Assembly: GCF_011947225.1 (NCBI RefSeq)
Contig: NZ_JAATVW010000005.1
Location: 62,001-126,000, forward strand
From: Planosporangium flavigriseum
GTDB taxonomy: Bacteria > Actinomycetota > Actinomycetes > Mycobacteriales > Micromonosporaceae
Reading direction: 5' to 3'
DNA: 64,000 nucleotides
Under the pieces are notes generated by a model. The model saw only the letters and a program-made list of their open reading frames with translations, was not told the DNA's origin and ran no database searches. Of the stretch, positions 50,067-63,863 are shown piece after piece. Positions within the stretch are counted from its first letter, which is position 1; each line of letters opens with the position of its first letter. The position numbers and the translations under genes are program-made.

Positions 50067-50873
50067 GTGCCTGAGTACGACGAGGTCGAGGCCGCCGAGT
50101 TCGGTGCCGACTCGACCGTCGCGACGGCGGCCCACGAGGTCGGCGGGACCGCGAGCGCCGACGCTGCACGCGCGGAAGCCGATGCCCCGGCCGAGGACAC
50201 TGCCCCCACTGACGCCGGCTCAGTGGAGCTGGTCGGTGCCGCTGAGCAGTTGCCCGGTGGAGCCGAGGGCGGCGACGTCGCGGACCCGGTTGCCGAACTG
50301 CGCGCCGCGCTGCGCTTCGCACCCGGCGACTGGTTCGTGGTCCACTCGTACGCCGGCTACGAGAACAAGGTGAAGACCAACCTCGAGACCCGTATCACGA
50401 GCCTCGACATGGAGGACTTCATCTACCAGGTCGAGGTCCCGACCCGCGAAGAGATCGAGGTCAAGAACGGCAAGCGCCTGAACGTGCAGAACAAGGTCTT
50501 CCCGGGCTACATCCTGGTCCGCATGGAGTTGACCCCGGAGTCCTACTCCTGCGTGCGCAACACCCCCGGGGTGACCGGCTTCGTCGGCGCCACCGACCGC
50601 GCTGACCGGCCCGCGCCGCTGTCGCTCGACGAGGTCGTCAAGTGGCTGGCCCCAGCCGTGCAGCAGGAGGAGAAGAAGGCCGGCCGGCCCGAGATCAAGG
50701 TCCTCGACTTCGAGGTGGGCGACTCGGTCACCGTCACCGACGGCGCCTTCGCCTCGCTGCCCGCGACGATCAGCGAGATCAACGCAGACCAGCAGAAGCT
50801 CAAGGTGCTGGTGTCGATCTTCGGTCGGGAGACGCCGGTCGAGCTCAACTTCAACCAGGTGGCGAAGCTCTAG
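50067..50873 (+). CDS. nusG: Transcription termination/antitermination factor NusG
   Basis: 268 residues: an acidic Ala/Glu N-terminal extension (about 1-80), the NGN domain ([59 protein letters not shown]) and a C-terminal KOW domain ([51 protein letters not shown]). The NGN binds the RNA polymerase clamp helices and the KOW contacts Rho or S10. GTG 50067 with GGAAGTGAG upstream is used; ATG 50052 is an alternative. Confidence 0.96.
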   Translation: MPEYDEVEAAEFGADSTVATAAHEVGGTASADAARAEADAPAEDTAPTDAGSVELVGAAEQLPGGAEGGDVADPVAELRAALRFAPGDWFVVHSYAGYENKVKTNLETRITSLDMEDFIYQVEVPTREEIEVKNGKRLNVQNKVFPGYILVRMELTPESYSCVRNTPGVTGFVGATDRADRPAPLSLDEVVKWLAPAVQQEEKKAGRPEIKVLDFEVGDSVTVTDGAFASLPATISEINADQQKLKVLVSIFGRETPVELNFNQVAKL

Positions 50874-50903
50874 CCTGGCTGGGGTAACCTAGACCGTCCG
50901 GCC

Positions 50904-50944
50904 CGATCGCCGGCGCGTCAGCGTGCGCGCGTTTCCGGCGATCG
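50904..50944 (+). promoter_or_regulatory. Leader hairpin before rplK
   Basis: CGATCGCCGG (50904-50913) pairs with CCGGCGATCG (50935-50944) across a 21-base loop. A TAACCT (50885-50890) upstream may be a -10 element. It lies in the rplKA leader, where ribosomal protein L1 autoregulation usually acts; L1 binding here is inferred. Confidence 0.45.
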
Positions 50945-51009
50945 AGTCTCAAGCAGACCCGCCTCGCCCGGCAACGCGCCGGGTGAGCACCACGCCCAGG
51001 AAGACAGAC

Positions 51010-51441
51010 ATGCCTCCGAAGAAGAAGCTCGTCAAGACGTTCACGCTTCAGCTACCGGCGGGCCAGGCGACCCCGGCGCCGCCGGTCGGCCCCGCGCTCG
51101 GTCAGCATGGCGTGAACATCATGGAGTTCGTCAAGGCGTACAACGCCGCCACCGAGTCGTCTCGCGGTGACATCGTCCCGGCGCAGATCAGCGTCTACGA
51201 GGACCGCTCCTTCACCTTCGTGCTCAAGACGCCGCCTGCCGCGCGCCTGCTGATCAAGGCTGCTGGCATCCAGAAGGGCTCTGGCGTGCCGCACCAGGAG
51301 AAGGTCGGCTCGATCAGCCGCGCCCAGCTGCGTGAGATCGCCGAGAAGAAGATGGCGGACCTCAACGCGAACGACCTCGAGCAGGCCGAGAAGATCATCG
51401 CCGGTACCGCCCGGTCGATGGGCATCAACGTCGCCGAGTAG
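51010..51441 (+). CDS. rplK: 50S ribosomal protein L11
   Basis: 143 residues: [40 protein letters not shown], then the C-terminal rRNA-binding domain ([28 protein letters not shown]). The proline switch of the N-domain ([10 protein letters not shown]), site of thiopeptide contact, is unchanged. ATG 51010 has AGGAAG upstream. It is co-transcribed with rplA. Confidence 0.98.
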   Translation: MPPKKKLVKTFTLQLPAGQATPAPPVGPALGQHGVNIMEFVKAYNAATESSRGDIVPAQISVYEDRSFTFVLKTPPAARLLIKAAGIQKGSGVPHQEKVGSISRAQLREIAEKKMADLNANDLEQAEKIIAGTARSMGINVAE

Positions 51442-51505
51442 ACCTCAGACAACCCGTGGGAGGGCCGCATAGCCGGTCCGCCAACGACCACAGGAGCAAA
51501 GACTT

Positions 51506-52222
51506 ATGCAGCACGGCAAGAACTACCGCAAGGCGGCCGATCTGATCGACCGCGACGCGTTGTACAGCCCGGCGGAGGCCGTCAAGCTGGCCAAGCAGAC
51601 CAGCCCGACGAAGTTCGACGCCACCGTGGAGGTGGCCATGCGCCTGGGCGTTGACCCGCGCAAGGCCGACCAGATGGTGCGTGGCGTGGTCAACCTGCCG
51701 CACGGCACGGGCAAGACCGTCCGCGTGATCGTTTTCGCGGCTGGCGAGAAGGCCGCCGAGGCGGAGGCCGCCGGTGCGGACGCGGTCGGCTCTGACGAGC
51801 TGGTCGCCCGCATCCAGGAGGGCTGGCTCGACTTCGACGCGGCGATCGCGACCCCCGACCAGATGGCCAAGATCGGCCGGATCGCGCGGATCCTGGGCCC
51901 GCGCGGTCTCATGCCGAACCCGAAGACCGGAACGGTCACGATGGACGTCACCAAGGCGGTGTCGGACATCAAGGGCGGAAAGATCACGTTCCGGGTGGAC
52001 AAGCACGCCAACCTGCACCTGATCATCGGCAAGGCCAGCTTCAGCGAGACGCAGCTGGTTGAGAACTACGCCGCGGTCCTCGACGAGATCCTGCGCGCGA
52101 AGCCCTCGGCGGCCAAGGGCAAGTACCTGAAGAAGGTCACGATGAGCACCACCATGGGGCCCGGCGTTCCGGTCGACCCCAACCGCACGCGTGGTCTGAC
52201 CGAGGAGGAGTCGGCCGAGTAA
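51506..52222 (+). CDS. rplA: 50S ribosomal protein L1
   Basis: 238 residues: [78 protein letters not shown] and [11 protein letters not shown]. It forms the L1 stalk and is normally the autogenous repressor of the rplKA mRNA. ATG 51506 has CAGGAG upstream. A terminator follows. Confidence 0.98.
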   Translation: MQHGKNYRKAADLIDRDALYSPAEAVKLAKQTSPTKFDATVEVAMRLGVDPRKADQMVRGVVNLPHGTGKTVRVIVFAAGEKAAEAEAAGADAVGSDELVARIQEGWLDFDAAIATPDQMAKIGRIARILGPRGLMPNPKTGTVTMDVTKAVSDIKGGKITFRVDKHANLHLIIGKASFSETQLVENYAAVLDEILRAKPSAAKGKYLKKVTMSTTMGPGVPVDPNRTRGLTEEESAE

Positions 52223-52240
52223 GGCCGCTCGCTTCACGTC

Positions 52241-52276
52241 ATCGGGCGCCCTCCGAGAACTCGGAGGGCGCCCGAT
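52241..52276 (+). terminator. Terminator after rplA
   Basis: A 16-bp perfect stem (ATCGGGCGCCCTCCGA at 52241-52256 with its complement at 52261-52276) has a GAAC tetraloop, followed by TGTTCTTT. Confidence 0.93.
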
Positions 52277-52308
52277 TGTTCTTTCCGGTCCCATGGGTGC
52301 ACCCCGAT

Positions 52309-52337
52309 TTGGTGACCGGCCGATCCTCGCGTAACCT
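52309..52337 (+). promoter_or_regulatory. Promoter of the rplJL operon
   Basis: -35 TTGGTG (52309-52314), a 17-bp spacer, and -10 TAACCT (52332-52337), just ahead of the L10 leader. Confidence 0.65.
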
Positions 52338-52349
52338 AGCCTGCGTAGT

Positions 52350-52570
52350 TCCACCCAAAGACCGCTGGTCGCCGTGCTCGCACGGTCGAAGGCCCCGCAT
52401 CCGCGGGCGACCCGCGCAGGGCGAGCATTCAGGACCGGCCGGTGAAGCCGTCCGAGCCCGGATGTTCGAAGGACGGTCAGTGTGACGGCCTGTGCGGCCG
52501 ATCCCGCCCCGTGCGCCCTGCGCCGGGGCGTCTCTCGTTTTCCGGGCCGACCAGCCTGAAGCAACGAGAG
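52350..52570 (+). ncRNA. L10 (rplJ) leader RNA
   Basis: The leader contains the actinobacterial L10-leader core CCAAAGACCGCTGGTC, a hairpin around GCCGTGCTCGCACGG, CGAAGGCCCCGC, and a GC-rich 3' part before the rplJ ribosome site. The L10-L12 complex binds this structure to repress its own translation. It fills most of the 357 bases between rplA and rplJ. Boundaries are approximate. Confidence 0.8.
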
Positions 52571-52579
52571 AGGAGGGAC

Positions 52580-53158
52580 ATGGCGGACAAGCCGGTTCGG
52601 GCCGACAAGGCCACCGCGGTTGCTGAGCTGACCGAAGCGTTCCGTGACTCGTCGGCGACGGTGCTCACCGAGTACCGCGGCCTTACGGTCGCGCAGCTCA
52701 AGGAGCTTCGGCGCGCACTCGGGCGTGAGACCACGTACGAGGTCGCGAAGAACACGCTGGCGAAGCGCGCGGCGACCGACGCGGGTGTCAGCGGCCTCGA
52801 CGATTTGTTCACCGGTCCTACCGCGCTCGCCTTCGTCGGCGGTGACCCCGTCGAAGCGGCCAAGAGCCTGCGTGACTTCGCGAAGGCTCACCCGCTCCTC
52901 GTCATCAAGGGCGGTGTCTTCGAGGGTCGTCCGATGTCTGCGGACGACGTCAAGAAGCTCGCCGACGTCGAGCCCCGCGAGGTGCTGCTGGCCAAGCTGG
53001 CCGGCGGCATGAAGGCAAGCATGAGCAAGGCCGCTGCTACCTTCCAGGCTCCGCTCGCCCAGGCCGTGCGCCTGGCCGCGGCCCTGCAGGACAAGCGCTC
53101 AGCCGAAGGCGGCGCCGAAGCCGCCCCGGCCGAGGCCGAGGCCCCGGCCGAAGCCTGA
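52580..53158 (+). CDS. rplJ: 50S ribosomal protein L10
   Basis: 192 residues: [71 protein letters not shown]. The C-terminal helix ([31 protein letters not shown]) binds L12 dimers, and an Ala/Glu tail follows. ATG 52580 has GGAGGG four bases upstream. It is co-transcribed with rplL 37 bases later. Confidence 0.97.
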   Translation: MADKPVRADKATAVAELTEAFRDSSATVLTEYRGLTVAQLKELRRALGRETTYEVAKNTLAKRAATDAGVSGLDDLFTGPTALAFVGGDPVEAAKSLRDFAKAHPLLVIKGGVFEGRPMSADDVKKLADVEPREVLLAKLAGGMKASMSKAAATFQAPLAQAVRLAAALQDKRSAEGGAEAAPAEAEAPAEA

Positions 53159-53195
53159 TCTTGATTTTTCGTAGCTAGGAAAGGAAAGCCTGCTC

Positions 53196-53585
53196 ATGGC
53201 TAAGCTCAGCACCGACGAGCTGCTCGACGCGTTCAAGGAGATGACGCTGATCGAGCTGTCCGAGTTCGTCAAGCAGTTCGAAGAGGTCTTCGACGTCAAG
53301 GCCGCCGCTCCCGTCGCGGTCGCCGCTGCCGGCCCGGCCGCCGCTGGCGCCCCCGCCGAGGCCGAGGCCGAGAAGGACGAGTTCGACGTCATCCTCGAGG
53401 CTGACGGTGGCAAGAAGATCCAGGTCATCAAGGTCGTGCGTGAGCTGACCGGCCTGGGCCTCAAGGAGGCCAAGGACGTGGTCGAGGCTGCGCCGAAGGC
53501 CATCCTCGAGAAGGCCAACAAGGAGACCGCCGAGAAGGCCAAGGCCAAGCTCGAGGCCGAGGGCGCCAAGGTCACCCTGAAGTAA
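53196..53585 (+). CDS. rplL: 50S ribosomal protein L7/L12
   Basis: 129 residues: the N-terminal dimerisation domain ([30 protein letters not shown]), an Ala/Pro hinge, and the C-terminal factor-binding domain ([42 protein letters not shown]). ATG 53196 has AGGAAAGGA upstream. It is followed by a strong terminator, so rpoBC depends mainly on its own promoter or read-through. Confidence 0.98.
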   Translation: MAKLSTDELLDAFKEMTLIELSEFVKQFEEVFDVKAAAPVAVAAAGPAAAGAPAEAEAEKDEFDVILEADGGKKIQVIKVVRELTGLGLKEAKDVVEAAPKAILEKANKETAEKAKAKLEAEGAKVTLK

Positions 53586-53588
53586 TCC

Positions 53589-53651
53589 CTGCGGCGTCAC
53601 GCGCCGCAGCCTGAGGGTGGTTACTCCGGAATTTTCCGGAGTAACCACCCT
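53589..53651 (+). terminator. Terminator after rplL (with a preceding small hairpin)
   Basis: A 17-bp perfect stem (53614-53630 AGGGTGGTTACTCCGGA with 53635-53651) has an ATTT loop and is followed by TTT, the best intrinsic terminator in the window. A smaller CTGCGGCG/CGCCGCAG hairpin lies at 53589-53609. Confidence 0.95.
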
Positions 53652-54142
53652 TTTGCATATTTCGTCGGGGTGTTCGCACCCTCAAACGGCTCAGCTCATG
53701 GAAAATGTAAGGCCGAAACGGGTTAGTTTGGAGGTAATTCGGCGGGTACTCGGCGGGTCATACTGCCGAACACGCGGCGTGCTGTTGCGGCAACTCTTGA
53801 CTGAGTGACCACGATCCAGGCAGGCTGAAGCAGCATCACCTTCCGCGGGCGCCGCGGCCGGCGCCCACCTTCGGGTGCGGCCTTCTGGTTGGGCCCTTGG
53901 GGAGTGGCTACGGTCGGTGCCGCGAGGTCTCGGTCTCCGGATTTTCGGAGGTCAGGAGCACTTTTCGGTGGCCAACCGGTGGCGACTCGACAGCGGTTAG
54001 CCTTTCGGCTACACTGCTAGTTTGCGCTGTCTTCCGACTACCCCTCTGTTGCGAGTGGCTCATCCATGGGCGCTCTCGACGGGGGGCCGTCGGGCTGCAC
54101 GCGAAACGGCCGCCGCACCACCGGTCCTCGGAAGGACGCATC
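53652..54142 (+). promoter_or_regulatory. rpoBC promoter region and long 5' leader
   Basis: No gene is supported in this 491-base stretch. A near-consensus promoter lies at 53987-54015: -35 TCGACA (53987-53992), a 17-bp spacer, and -10 TACACT (54010-54015). The predicted start leaves a leader of about 120 bases before the TTG start of rpoB. The earlier part contains GC-rich hairpins (for example around CCGCGGGCGCCGCGG near 53850). Confidence 0.7.
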
Positions 54143-57574
<3,432 letters not shown>

Positions 57575-57660
57575 TCTATCCGTGTGGGGGGTCGCCACCC
57601 GGCGACCCCCGCCCGACCCCTGGCAACCACCCGAGCAACTGATTCGAGGGACATAGAAGA

Positions 57661-60600
57661 GTGCTCGACGTCAACTTCTTCGACGAGCTTCGCATCGGGC
57701 TGGCTACTGCCGACGACATCCGGCAGTGGTCGCACGGTGAGGTCAAGAAGCCCGAGACGATCAACTACCGCACCCTCAAGCCCGAAAAGGACGGACTCTT
57801 CTGCGAGAAGATCTTCGGTCCGACCCGGGACTGGGAGTGCTACTGCGGCAAGTACAAGCGGGTCCGGTTCAAGGGAATCATCTGTGAGCGCTGCGGCGTC
57901 GAGGTGACCCGGGCCAAGGTCCGCCGTGAGCGCATGGGCCACATCGAACTTGCCGCTTCCGTCACCCACATCTGGTACTTCAAGGGTGTCCCCAGCCGTC
58001 TGGGGTACCTGCTCGATCTGGCGCCGAAGGATCTCGAGAAGATCATTTACTTCGCGTCGTACGTGATCACGAGCGTGGACGCCGACGCGCGTCACCGCGA
58101 CATGTCGACGATCGAGAACGAGATCGGCGCCGAGAAGCGGCAGGCCGAGAACGCCCGCGACGCGGAGATCGAGAAGCGCGCCGCCAAGCTCGAGCAGGAC
58201 CTTGCCGAGCTGGAGGCCGAGGGCGCCAAGGCCGACGTGCGGCGCAAGGTCAAGGAGGCTGGCGAGCGCGAGATGCGCCAGATCCGCGACCGGGCGCAGC
58301 GCGAGATCGACCGCCTCGACGAGGTGCTGGACACCTTCCGCAAGCTCGATCCCAAGCAGCTGGTCACCGACGAGTTGCTGTACCGCGAGCTGCGCGACCG
58401 GTTCGGTGAGTACTTCACCGGCGGCATGGGCGCCGAGGCGATCAAGTCGCTGCTGCAGAACCTCGACCTCGACGCTGAGGCCGAGAACCTGCGCGAGACG
58501 ATCCGTACCGGCAAGGGCCAGCGGAAGATCCGTGCCCTGAAGCGGCTCAAGGTCGTCGCCGCCTTCCTCAACACCACCAACTCGCCGTTGGGGATGGTGC
58601 TCGACTGCGTACCGGTTATTCCGCCGGACCTGCGCCCGATGGTGCAGCTCGACGGTGGACGGTTCGCCACGAGCGACCTGAACGACCTGTACCGCCGGGT
58701 CATCAACCGCAACAACCGGCTCAAGCGCCTGATCGACCTGGGCGCTCCCGAGATCATCGTCAACAACGAGAAGCGGATGCTGCAGGAGGCCGTCGACGCG
58801 CTGTTCGACAACGGCCGCCGCGGTCGTCCGGTCACCGGTCCCGGTAACCGGCCGCTGAAGTCGCTGTCGGACATGCTCAAGGGCAAGCAGGGTCGGTTCC
58901 GGCAGAACCTGCTGGGTAAGCGTGTCGACTACTCCGGCCGTTCGGTCATCGTCGTCGGCCCGCGGCTCAAGCTGCACCAGTGCGGCCTGCCCAAGCAGAT
59001 GGCGCTGGAGCTGTTCAAGCCGTTCGTGATGAAGCGGCTGGTCGACCTCAACCACGCGCAGAACATCAAGTCCGCCAAGCGGATGGTCGAGCGGCAGCGG
59101 CCGGTCGTGTGGGACGTGCTGGAAGAGGTCATCACCGAGCACCCGGTGCTGCTCAACCGGGCGCCTACCCTGCACCGACTGGGTATCCAGGCGTTCGAGC
59201 CGCAGCTGGTCGAGGGCAAGGCCATCCAGATCCACCCGCTGGTCTGCACGGCCTTCAACGCCGACTTCGACGGTGACCAGATGGCGGTGCACGTGCCGCT
59301 GTCCGCCGAGGCGCAGGCCGAGGCCCGCATCCTCATGCTGTCCAGCAACAACATCCTCAAGCCCGCCGACGGTAAGCCGGTCACCATGCCTACCCAGGAC
59401 ATGGTCATCGGTCTGTACCACCTGACCCACAAGCGGTCGGGGCTGCTGGGCGAGGGCCGGACGTTCTCGTCCGACGCCGAGGCGCGCATGGCGTTCGACA
59501 ACGGCGAACTGCACCTGCAGGCGCCGGTGAAGATCCGCCTGCACGACCTCGTCGGTGTCGACAACGGCAGCGGTCAGCAGCCGTGGGAGGCGCCCGAGGG
59601 CTGGCAGCCGGGTGAGCCGGTGATCCTGGAAACCACGCTCGGACGGGTGCTGTTCAACGAGGCACTGCCGCGCGGGTACCGCTTCGTCAACTACGAGATC
59701 CGCAAGAGCCAGCTCTCGGCGATCGTCAACGACCTCGCCGAGCGGTTCCCGAAGGTCTCGCTGGCCGCCACGCTGGACGCGCTCAAGGAGGCCGGTTTCC
59801 ACTGGGCCACCTGGTCCGGCGTGACCATCGGCATCGAAGACGTAGTCGCTCCGCCGCGTAAGTGGGAGATCCTGGAGCGCTACGAGAAGGAAGCCGAGCG
59901 GATCGACAAGCAGTACCAGCGTGGTCTGATGACCGCCGAGGAGCGTCGCGGCGAGCTCATCGAGATCTGGACCAAGGCGACCAACGAGGTCGCCAAGGAG
60001 ATGGAGACCGCGCTGCCGCAGGAGAGCCCGTTGTGGAAGATGATCCACTCGGGTGCCCGCGGTAACCTGCTCCAGCTCCGGCAGATCTCGGCGATCCGTG
60101 GCCTGGTGGCCAACCCGAAGGGTGAGATCATCCCGCGGCCGATCAAGTCCTCGTTCCGTGAGGGCCTGACCGTGCTGGAGTACTTCATCTCCACGCACGG
60201 TGCCCGTAAGGGTCTGGCCGACACGGCGCTGCGTACCGCCGACTCGGGTTACCTGACCCGTCGTCTGGTGGACGTGTCGCAGGACGTGATCATCCGTGAG
60301 GAGGACTGCGGCACCGACCGCGCGATCCCGATGCAGATCGGGCAGCGCCTGGACGGCCGGCTGGTCGTGCACGAGCACGCCGAGACCGGCGCGCACGCGC
60401 GTACCCTGGCCGACGACGTCCGTGACGCGGACGGCAACCTGGTCGCCGAGCGGGGCGTGGACCTCAACACGGTCCTGGTCGACAAGATCGTCGCGGCCGG
60501 TGTCGAGACGGTCCGGGTTCGCAGCGTCCTCACCTGCGAATCCAAGCTGGGCGTCTGCGGGGCCTGCTATGGCCGTTCGCTGCCGACCGGCAAGACGGTG

Positions 60601-61548
60601 GACGTCGGCGAGGCGGTCGGCATCATCGCCGCCCAGTCGATCGGTGAGCCCGGTACCCAGCTGACCATGCGTACGTTCCACACCGGCGGTGTCGCCGGTG
60701 AGGACATCACGCAGGGTCTGCCGCGGGTGCAGGAGATCTTCGAGGCCCGGGTACCGAAGGGCAAGGCGCCGATCGCCGAAACCCCCGGCCGGGTCCGGAT
60801 CGAGGATGGCGAGCGGATGCGGAAGATCATCATCGTGCCGGACGACGGCAGCGAGGAGATCGTCCACGACAAGCTGTCCAAGCGGGTTCGCCTGCGCGTG
60901 CAGGACGGTGAGCGCGTCGAGGTCGGCGAGAAGCTGACCGAGGGCACCATCGACCCGCACGAGCTACTGCGCATCCTCGGCCCCCGGGCGGTGCAGGTGC
61001 ACCTCACCCAGGAGGTCCAGGAGGTGTACCGCTCGCAGGGTGTACTCATCCACGACAAGCACATCGAGATCATCATCCGGCAGATGTTGAAGCGGGTCAT
61101 GATCATCGACTCCGGCGCGACCGAGTTCCTGCCGGGGACGCTGGTGGACCGGGCGCAGTTCGAGGCGGAGAACCGCCGGATCGTCGCCGAGGGTGGCGAG
61201 CCGTCGGCGGGCCGTCCGGTGCTGATGGGTATCACCAAGGCGTCGCTGGCGACGGACTCGTGGCTGTCCGCGGCTTCGTTCCAGGAGACGACCCGGGTGC
61301 TCACCGACGCCGCGATCCACGCCCGCAGCGACTCGCTGATCGGTCTGAAGGAGAACGTCATCATCGGTAAGCTCATCCCGGCCGGTACTGGCATCGCCAA
61401 GTACCGCAACATCCGGGTGGAGCCGACCGACGAGGCGAAGGCCAAGGTGTACTCGATGACCGGGTACCCGGAGGCCGACTACGGATTCGGTCCCGCAAGC
61501 GGTCAGGCCGTCCCGCTGGACGACTTCGATCTGGGCTCGTTCCGGTAG
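57661..61548 (+). CDS. rpoC: DNA-directed RNA polymerase beta' subunit
   Basis: 1295 residues. The N-terminal zinc site ([23 protein letters not shown]), clamp coiled coil, active-site NADFDGDQ (metal-binding Asp triad), bridge helix and trigger-loop region ([37 protein letters not shown]) and second zinc site (CGTDRA ... [13 protein letters not shown]) are present. GTG 57661 follows GAGGGACATAGAAGA. It lies 86 bases after rpoB in the same transcript and ends before a terminator. Confidence 0.98.
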   Translation: MLDVNFFDELRIGLATADDIRQWSHGEVKKPETINYRTLKPEKDGLFCEKIFGPTRDWECYCGKYKRVRFKGIICERCGVEVTRAKVRRERMGHIELAASVTHIWYFKGVPSRLGYLLDLAPKDLEKIIYFASYVITSVDADARHRDMSTIENEIGAEKRQAENARDAEIEKRAAKLEQDLAELEAEGAKADVRRKVKEAGEREMRQIRDRAQREIDRLDEVLDTFRKLDPKQLVTDELLYRELRDRFGEYFTGGMGAEAIKSLLQNLDLDAEAENLRETIRTGKGQRKIRALKRLKVVAAFLNTTNSPLGMVLDCVPVIPPDLRPMVQLDGGRFATSDLNDLYRRVINRNNRLKRLIDLGAPEIIVNNEKRMLQEAVDALFDNGRRGRPVTGPGNRPLKSLSDMLKGKQGRFRQNLLGKRVDYSGRSVIVVGPRLKLHQCGLPKQMALELFKPFVMKRLVDLNHAQNIKSAKRMVERQRPVVWDVLEEVITEHPVLLNRAPTLHRLGIQAFEPQLVEGKAIQIHPLVCTAFNADFDGDQMAVHVPLSAEAQAEARILMLSSNNILKPADGKPVTMPTQDMVIGLYHLTHKRSGLLGEGRTFSSDAEARMAFDNGELHLQAPVKIRLHDLVGVDNGSGQQPWEAPEGWQPGEPVILETTLGRVLFNEALPRGYRFVNYEIRKSQLSAIVNDLAERFPKVSLAATLDALKEAGFHWATWSGVTIGIEDVVAPPRKWEILERYEKEAERIDKQYQRGLMTAEERRGELIEIWTKATNEVAKEMETALPQESPLWKMIHSGARGNLLQLRQISAIRGLVANPKGEIIPRPIKSSFREGLTVLEYFISTHGARKGLADTALRTADSGYLTRRLVDVSQDVIIREEDCGTDRAIPMQIGQRLDGRLVVHEHAETGAHARTLADDVRDADGNLVAERGVDLNTVLVDKIVAAGVETVRVRSVLTCESKLGVCGACYGRSLPTGKTVDVGEAVGIIAAQSIGEPGTQLTMRTFHTGGVAGEDITQGLPRVQEIFEARVPKGKAPIAETPGRVRIEDGERMRKIIIVPDDGSEEIVHDKLSKRVRLRVQDGERVEVGEKLTEGTIDPHELLRILGPRAVQVHLTQEVQEVYRSQGVLIHDKHIEIIIRQMLKRVMIIDSGATEFLPGTLVDRAQFEAENRRIVAEGGEPSAGRPVLMGITKASLATDSWLSAASFQETTRVLTDAAIHARSDSLIGLKENVIIGKLIPAGTGIAKYRNIRVEPTDEAKAKVYSMTGYPEADYGFGPASGQAVPLDDFDLGSFR

Positions 61549-61902
61549 TCCGAAGGCTGGTAACGAACGTGGGCCCCGAGGCATCGCCTCGGGGCCCACG
61601 CTGTTGTCCGACGCTGGCTGCCCGAGCCGTCGGACAGTGTCGGACGCCATCGGTCAGCTAAAAAGCCGGCACAGACAAGCCGGCACAGACAAAAAGGCCA
61701 GGCCTGCTACCACGGGGGAAGCAGCAGGCCTGGTGCTGACAACGGTACAACGTCAGGGCCGTTCGTGGGGGCCGGACTGTTGCCTGGGCAGGTTTTTCTC
61801 CGCACCCGTTCCGGCACGGATCGATGCGAATCCGCGCTGATCGACCACGCTTTCTCGGGATGCGGAGCACGCGTCCGGGCGCCGCTGTGGTCTGCTTGTC
61901 GT
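61549..61902. other. Gene-free stretch with terminator, 14-bp tandem repeat and hairpin
   Basis: 354 bases without a supportable gene. It holds the rpoC terminator (61568-61600), a perfect 14-bp tandem duplication AAGCCGGCACAGAC (61663-61676 and 61677-61690) and an 11-bp stem hairpin CCAGGCCTGCT/AGCAGGCCTGG (61698-61708 with 61723-61733). Confidence 0.7.
61568..61600 (+). terminator. Terminator after rpoC
   Basis: A 15-bp perfect stem (CGTGGGCCCCGAGGC at 61568-61582 with its complement at 61586-61600) has an ATC loop, 19 bases after the rpoC stop. Confidence 0.93.
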
Positions 61903-62256
61903 ATGAGCAGTGTCGCCCCGTTGGCGGAGCCGCCTCGGCGGCACCCCCTCGACCCCGATCCGGTCCGGTCGACCAAGGCGGGCGCCGTCCTGGCGCTCGG
62001 TGTGGTGGCCACCCTCACCGGCGTCATGATCGGCGGTCTGGTGCCCGCGACCATTGCTCTCGTCCTCGCCCGGGAGGTCCGCGCCGACTTGCATGGCGCG
62101 AGCGGCTTCCTGATCGGCAACCGGCGCCTGCGGCTTGGCATCGCGCTCGCGTGGACCGGCATCGTTCTCGCCGCGGCGGCCCTCGTGGTGGCCAGCATCG
62201 CCGGGCTGCTGCATTTCGCCAGCTATGGCCGCGATTATGCGCCCACAATCAACTGA
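61903..62256 (+). CDS. Small two-TM membrane protein
   Basis: 117 residues starting MSSVAPLAEPPRRHPLDPDP, with two TM helices (AGAVLALGVVATLTGVMIGGLVPATIALVLA; RLGIALAWTGIVLAAAALVVASIAGLLHF). The ARE-VRADL-HGASGFLIGNRRLRLG loop between them resembles the DUF4190-like plan of the next gene. The ATG at 61903 has no ribosome site, so it could be leaderless. Function unknown. Confidence 0.65.
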   Translation: MSSVAPLAEPPRRHPLDPDPVRSTKAGAVLALGVVATLTGVMIGGLVPATIALVLAREVRADLHGASGFLIGNRRLRLGIALAWTGIVLAAAALVVASIAGLLHFASYGRDYAPTIN

Positions 62257-62338
62257 CCACGGCGTGACGGGTACGTGTGGCCGGCCAGTGTGGGGCAAGA
62301 TTCGCTCCGGATGGCGAGTGATCCAACGAGGAGACGTA

Positions 62339-62410
62339 GTGAGCAAGCGGGGAGCACCCACCCGGCGGACCGTCGCCGCGGTCGTGCTGAATGAGCGGGC
62401 CGCGTGGTGA
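62339..62410 (+). CDS. Short leader ORF coupled to the DUF4190 gene (23 residues)
   Basis: GTG 62339 has GAGGAG five bases upstream and opens a basic 23-residue frame (SKRGAPTRRTVAAVVLNERAAW). Its TGA at 62408 overlaps the GTG 62407 start of the DUF4190 gene. The strong ribosome site and overlap suggest that translation of the downstream gene depends on it. The peptide has no recognisable motif. Confidence 0.5.
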   Translation: MSKRGAPTRRTVAAVVLNERAAW

Positions 62411-63132
62411 ACGAGGAGCCGCCCGGGGGAGCGGGGGGAGCGCAGGAGCCGGATCCCCGCCCGGAGACGCCAGAACCGGTGGCCAAGTCGGAGCAGGTGG
62501 CCAAGCCGGCGCAGGCGCCCAGCCAGGGTTGGGCCGCGTCCGGCGGTCCGGCGTACCAGCAGCCGGTACCTTTCCCGCCGCCTCAGCAGCCTTGGGGGCC
62601 GCAGCCGTACCCACCACAGCAGCCTTGGGGGCCGCAGCCGTACCCACCACAGCAGCCTTGGGGGCCGCAGCCGTACCCACCACAGCAGCCTTGGGGGCCG
62701 CAGCCGTACCCGCCGCATCACGCGGGCGTCCGCGCACCGGCACCTGCGCCCGCCTTCCCGCCGCCCCGGATCGAGCCGGTCCCGGGTACCGAATTCGGTC
62801 TGGCGTACTTCAACGTGCCGCCGGTCGTGTCCGGTCAGGCCATCGGCAGCATGGTCGCTGGCATTCTGTCGATCCTGGTGTCCCTGGTCGTCAGTTGCTT
62901 CGGGCTCGCGGGCGCGAAGCCGGGCTGGGGCCCGATCGTGGCCGGCGCCTTCGCCGTACTGGCAGCCACGACGGGGCTGGCGGCGATCGGGCTGGGCTGG
63001 TACAGCGTGCGGCATATCACCCGTTCAGGCGGCCGCCTGGTGGGCCGTGGTATGGCGATCGCCGGGATGAGCTGCGGCGCTGCCGGGTTGCTCCTGACAA
63101 CAGCCGCGATGGTGCTCGCGCTATTGATCTGA
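62407..63132 (+). CDS. DUF4190-type membrane protein with Pro-rich repeat region
   Basis: 241 residues. An acidic Pro-rich N-terminus contains four copies of an 11-residue QQPWGPQPYPP unit, followed by two or three TM helices (VAGILSILVSLVVSCFGLAGA; IVAGAFAVLAATTGLAAIGLGWYSV; GMAIAGMSCGAAGLLLTTAAMVLALLI) typical of DUF4190. Such proteins are anchored with the Pro-rich part in the cytoplasm and may scaffold other proteins. The start GTG 62407 overlaps the upstream leader stop; GTG 62404 is equally in frame. Function unknown. Confidence 0.8.
   Translation: MNEEPPGGAGGAQEPDPRPETPEPVAKSEQVAKPAQAPSQGWAASGGPAYQQPVPFPPPQQPWGPQPYPPQQPWGPQPYPPQQPWGPQPYPPQQPWGPQPYPPHHAGVRAPAPAPAFPPPRIEPVPGTEFGLAYFNVPPVVSGQAIGSMVAGILSILVSLVVSCFGLAGAKPGWGPIVAGAFAVLAATTGLAAIGLGWYSVRHITRSGGRLVGRGMAIAGMSCGAAGLLLTTAAMVLALLI
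62584..62715. repeat. Four 33-bp tandem repeats in the DUF4190 gene
   Basis: Units begin at 62584, 62617, 62650 and 62683 (core CAGCAGCCTTGGGGGCCGCA). The first three are identical and the fourth differs near its end. They encode the QQPWGPQPYPP repeats. Confidence 0.95.
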
Positions 63133-63487
63133 AACCGAGCAGACGCTCGCCGGATCAGCGGGTACCCTTAACTGACAAGAGCGCTCGTCACCTGCACTTG
63201 GGCACCTCGTTTGACCTGCGTGCATGCGGTGGGTACTCTTTCCCCTCGTGCCCGGTCTTTGCCGGGCAACTCGTGCGTGCCCTGCCGCCTCATGGGCGTA
63301 GGACGCAGCGGCGCGCGACCGGTAAATCCGGCTTGAAGATTGAGCCGGGACCCGTGTGCGGACGACACGCCCGACCGCGGGGGTCGGCAGCATCCGAAAG
63401 GGCGCATGCCGGTGCCGGACGAGGGCCGCGACGAAGACGACAGCACCAATAGGCACGGCCGAAAGGCCGAAGGGAGACAGGAACCCG
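63133..63487 (+). promoter_or_regulatory. rpsL (str) operon promoter and long leader
   Basis: 355 bases without a gene. A strong promoter is present: -35 TTGACC (63211-63216), a 17-bp spacer, and -10 TACTCT (63234-63239). The predicted leader is about 240 bases, with GC-rich hairpins such as CCCGGTCTTTGCCGGG (63249-63264), and ends in the AAGGGAGACAGGA ribosome site of rpsL. Confidence 0.8.
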
Positions 63488-63862
63488 GTGCCCACTATCC
63501 AGCAGCTGGTCCGCAAGGGCCGCCAGGCGAAGACGACTAAGACGAAGACGCCGGCGCTGAAGGGGAGCCCTCAGCGGCGCGGCGTGTGCACGCGTGTGTA
63601 CACGACTACGCCGAAGAAGCCGAACTCCGCGCTACGTAAGGTGGCGCGTGTCCGGCTGACCAGCCAGATCGAGGTCACCGCCTACATCCCCGGTGTCGGC
63701 CACAACCTGCAGGAGCACTCGATCGTGCTCGTGCGCGGCGGCCGTGTGAAGGACCTCCCGGGCGTTCGCTACAAGATCATCCGCGGTTCACTGGACACGC
63801 AGGGCGTGCGCAACCGCAAGCAGGCCCGTAGCCGCTACGGCGCGAAGAAGGAGAAGAGCTGA
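63488..63862 (+). CDS. rpsL: 30S ribosomal protein S12
   Basis: 124 residues: [62 protein letters not shown], then [38 protein letters not shown]. The lysines of TTPKKPNSA and GRVKDLPGV, where streptomycin-resistance changes arise, are the ordinary sensitive-type residues. GTG 63488 has AAGGGAGACAGGA upstream. It is first in the str operon. Confidence 0.98.
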   Translation: MPTIQQLVRKGRQAKTTKTKTPALKGSPQRRGVCTRVYTTTPKKPNSALRKVARVRLTSQIEVTAYIPGVGHNLQEHSIVLVRGGRVKDLPGVRYKIIRGSLDTQGVRNRKQARSRYGAKKEKS

Positions 63863-63863
63863 C

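Noticed and set aside
53652-53808. A 63-codon plus-strand frame between rplL and rpoB
   Set aside because: It begins inside the rplL terminator hairpin and has no ribosome site; the region is better read as the rpoBC promoter and leader.
61658-61870. A Cys-containing 70-codon minus-strand frame after rpoC
   Set aside because: It runs through the tandem repeat and hairpin, lacks a ribosome site and shows no conserved Cys spacing.
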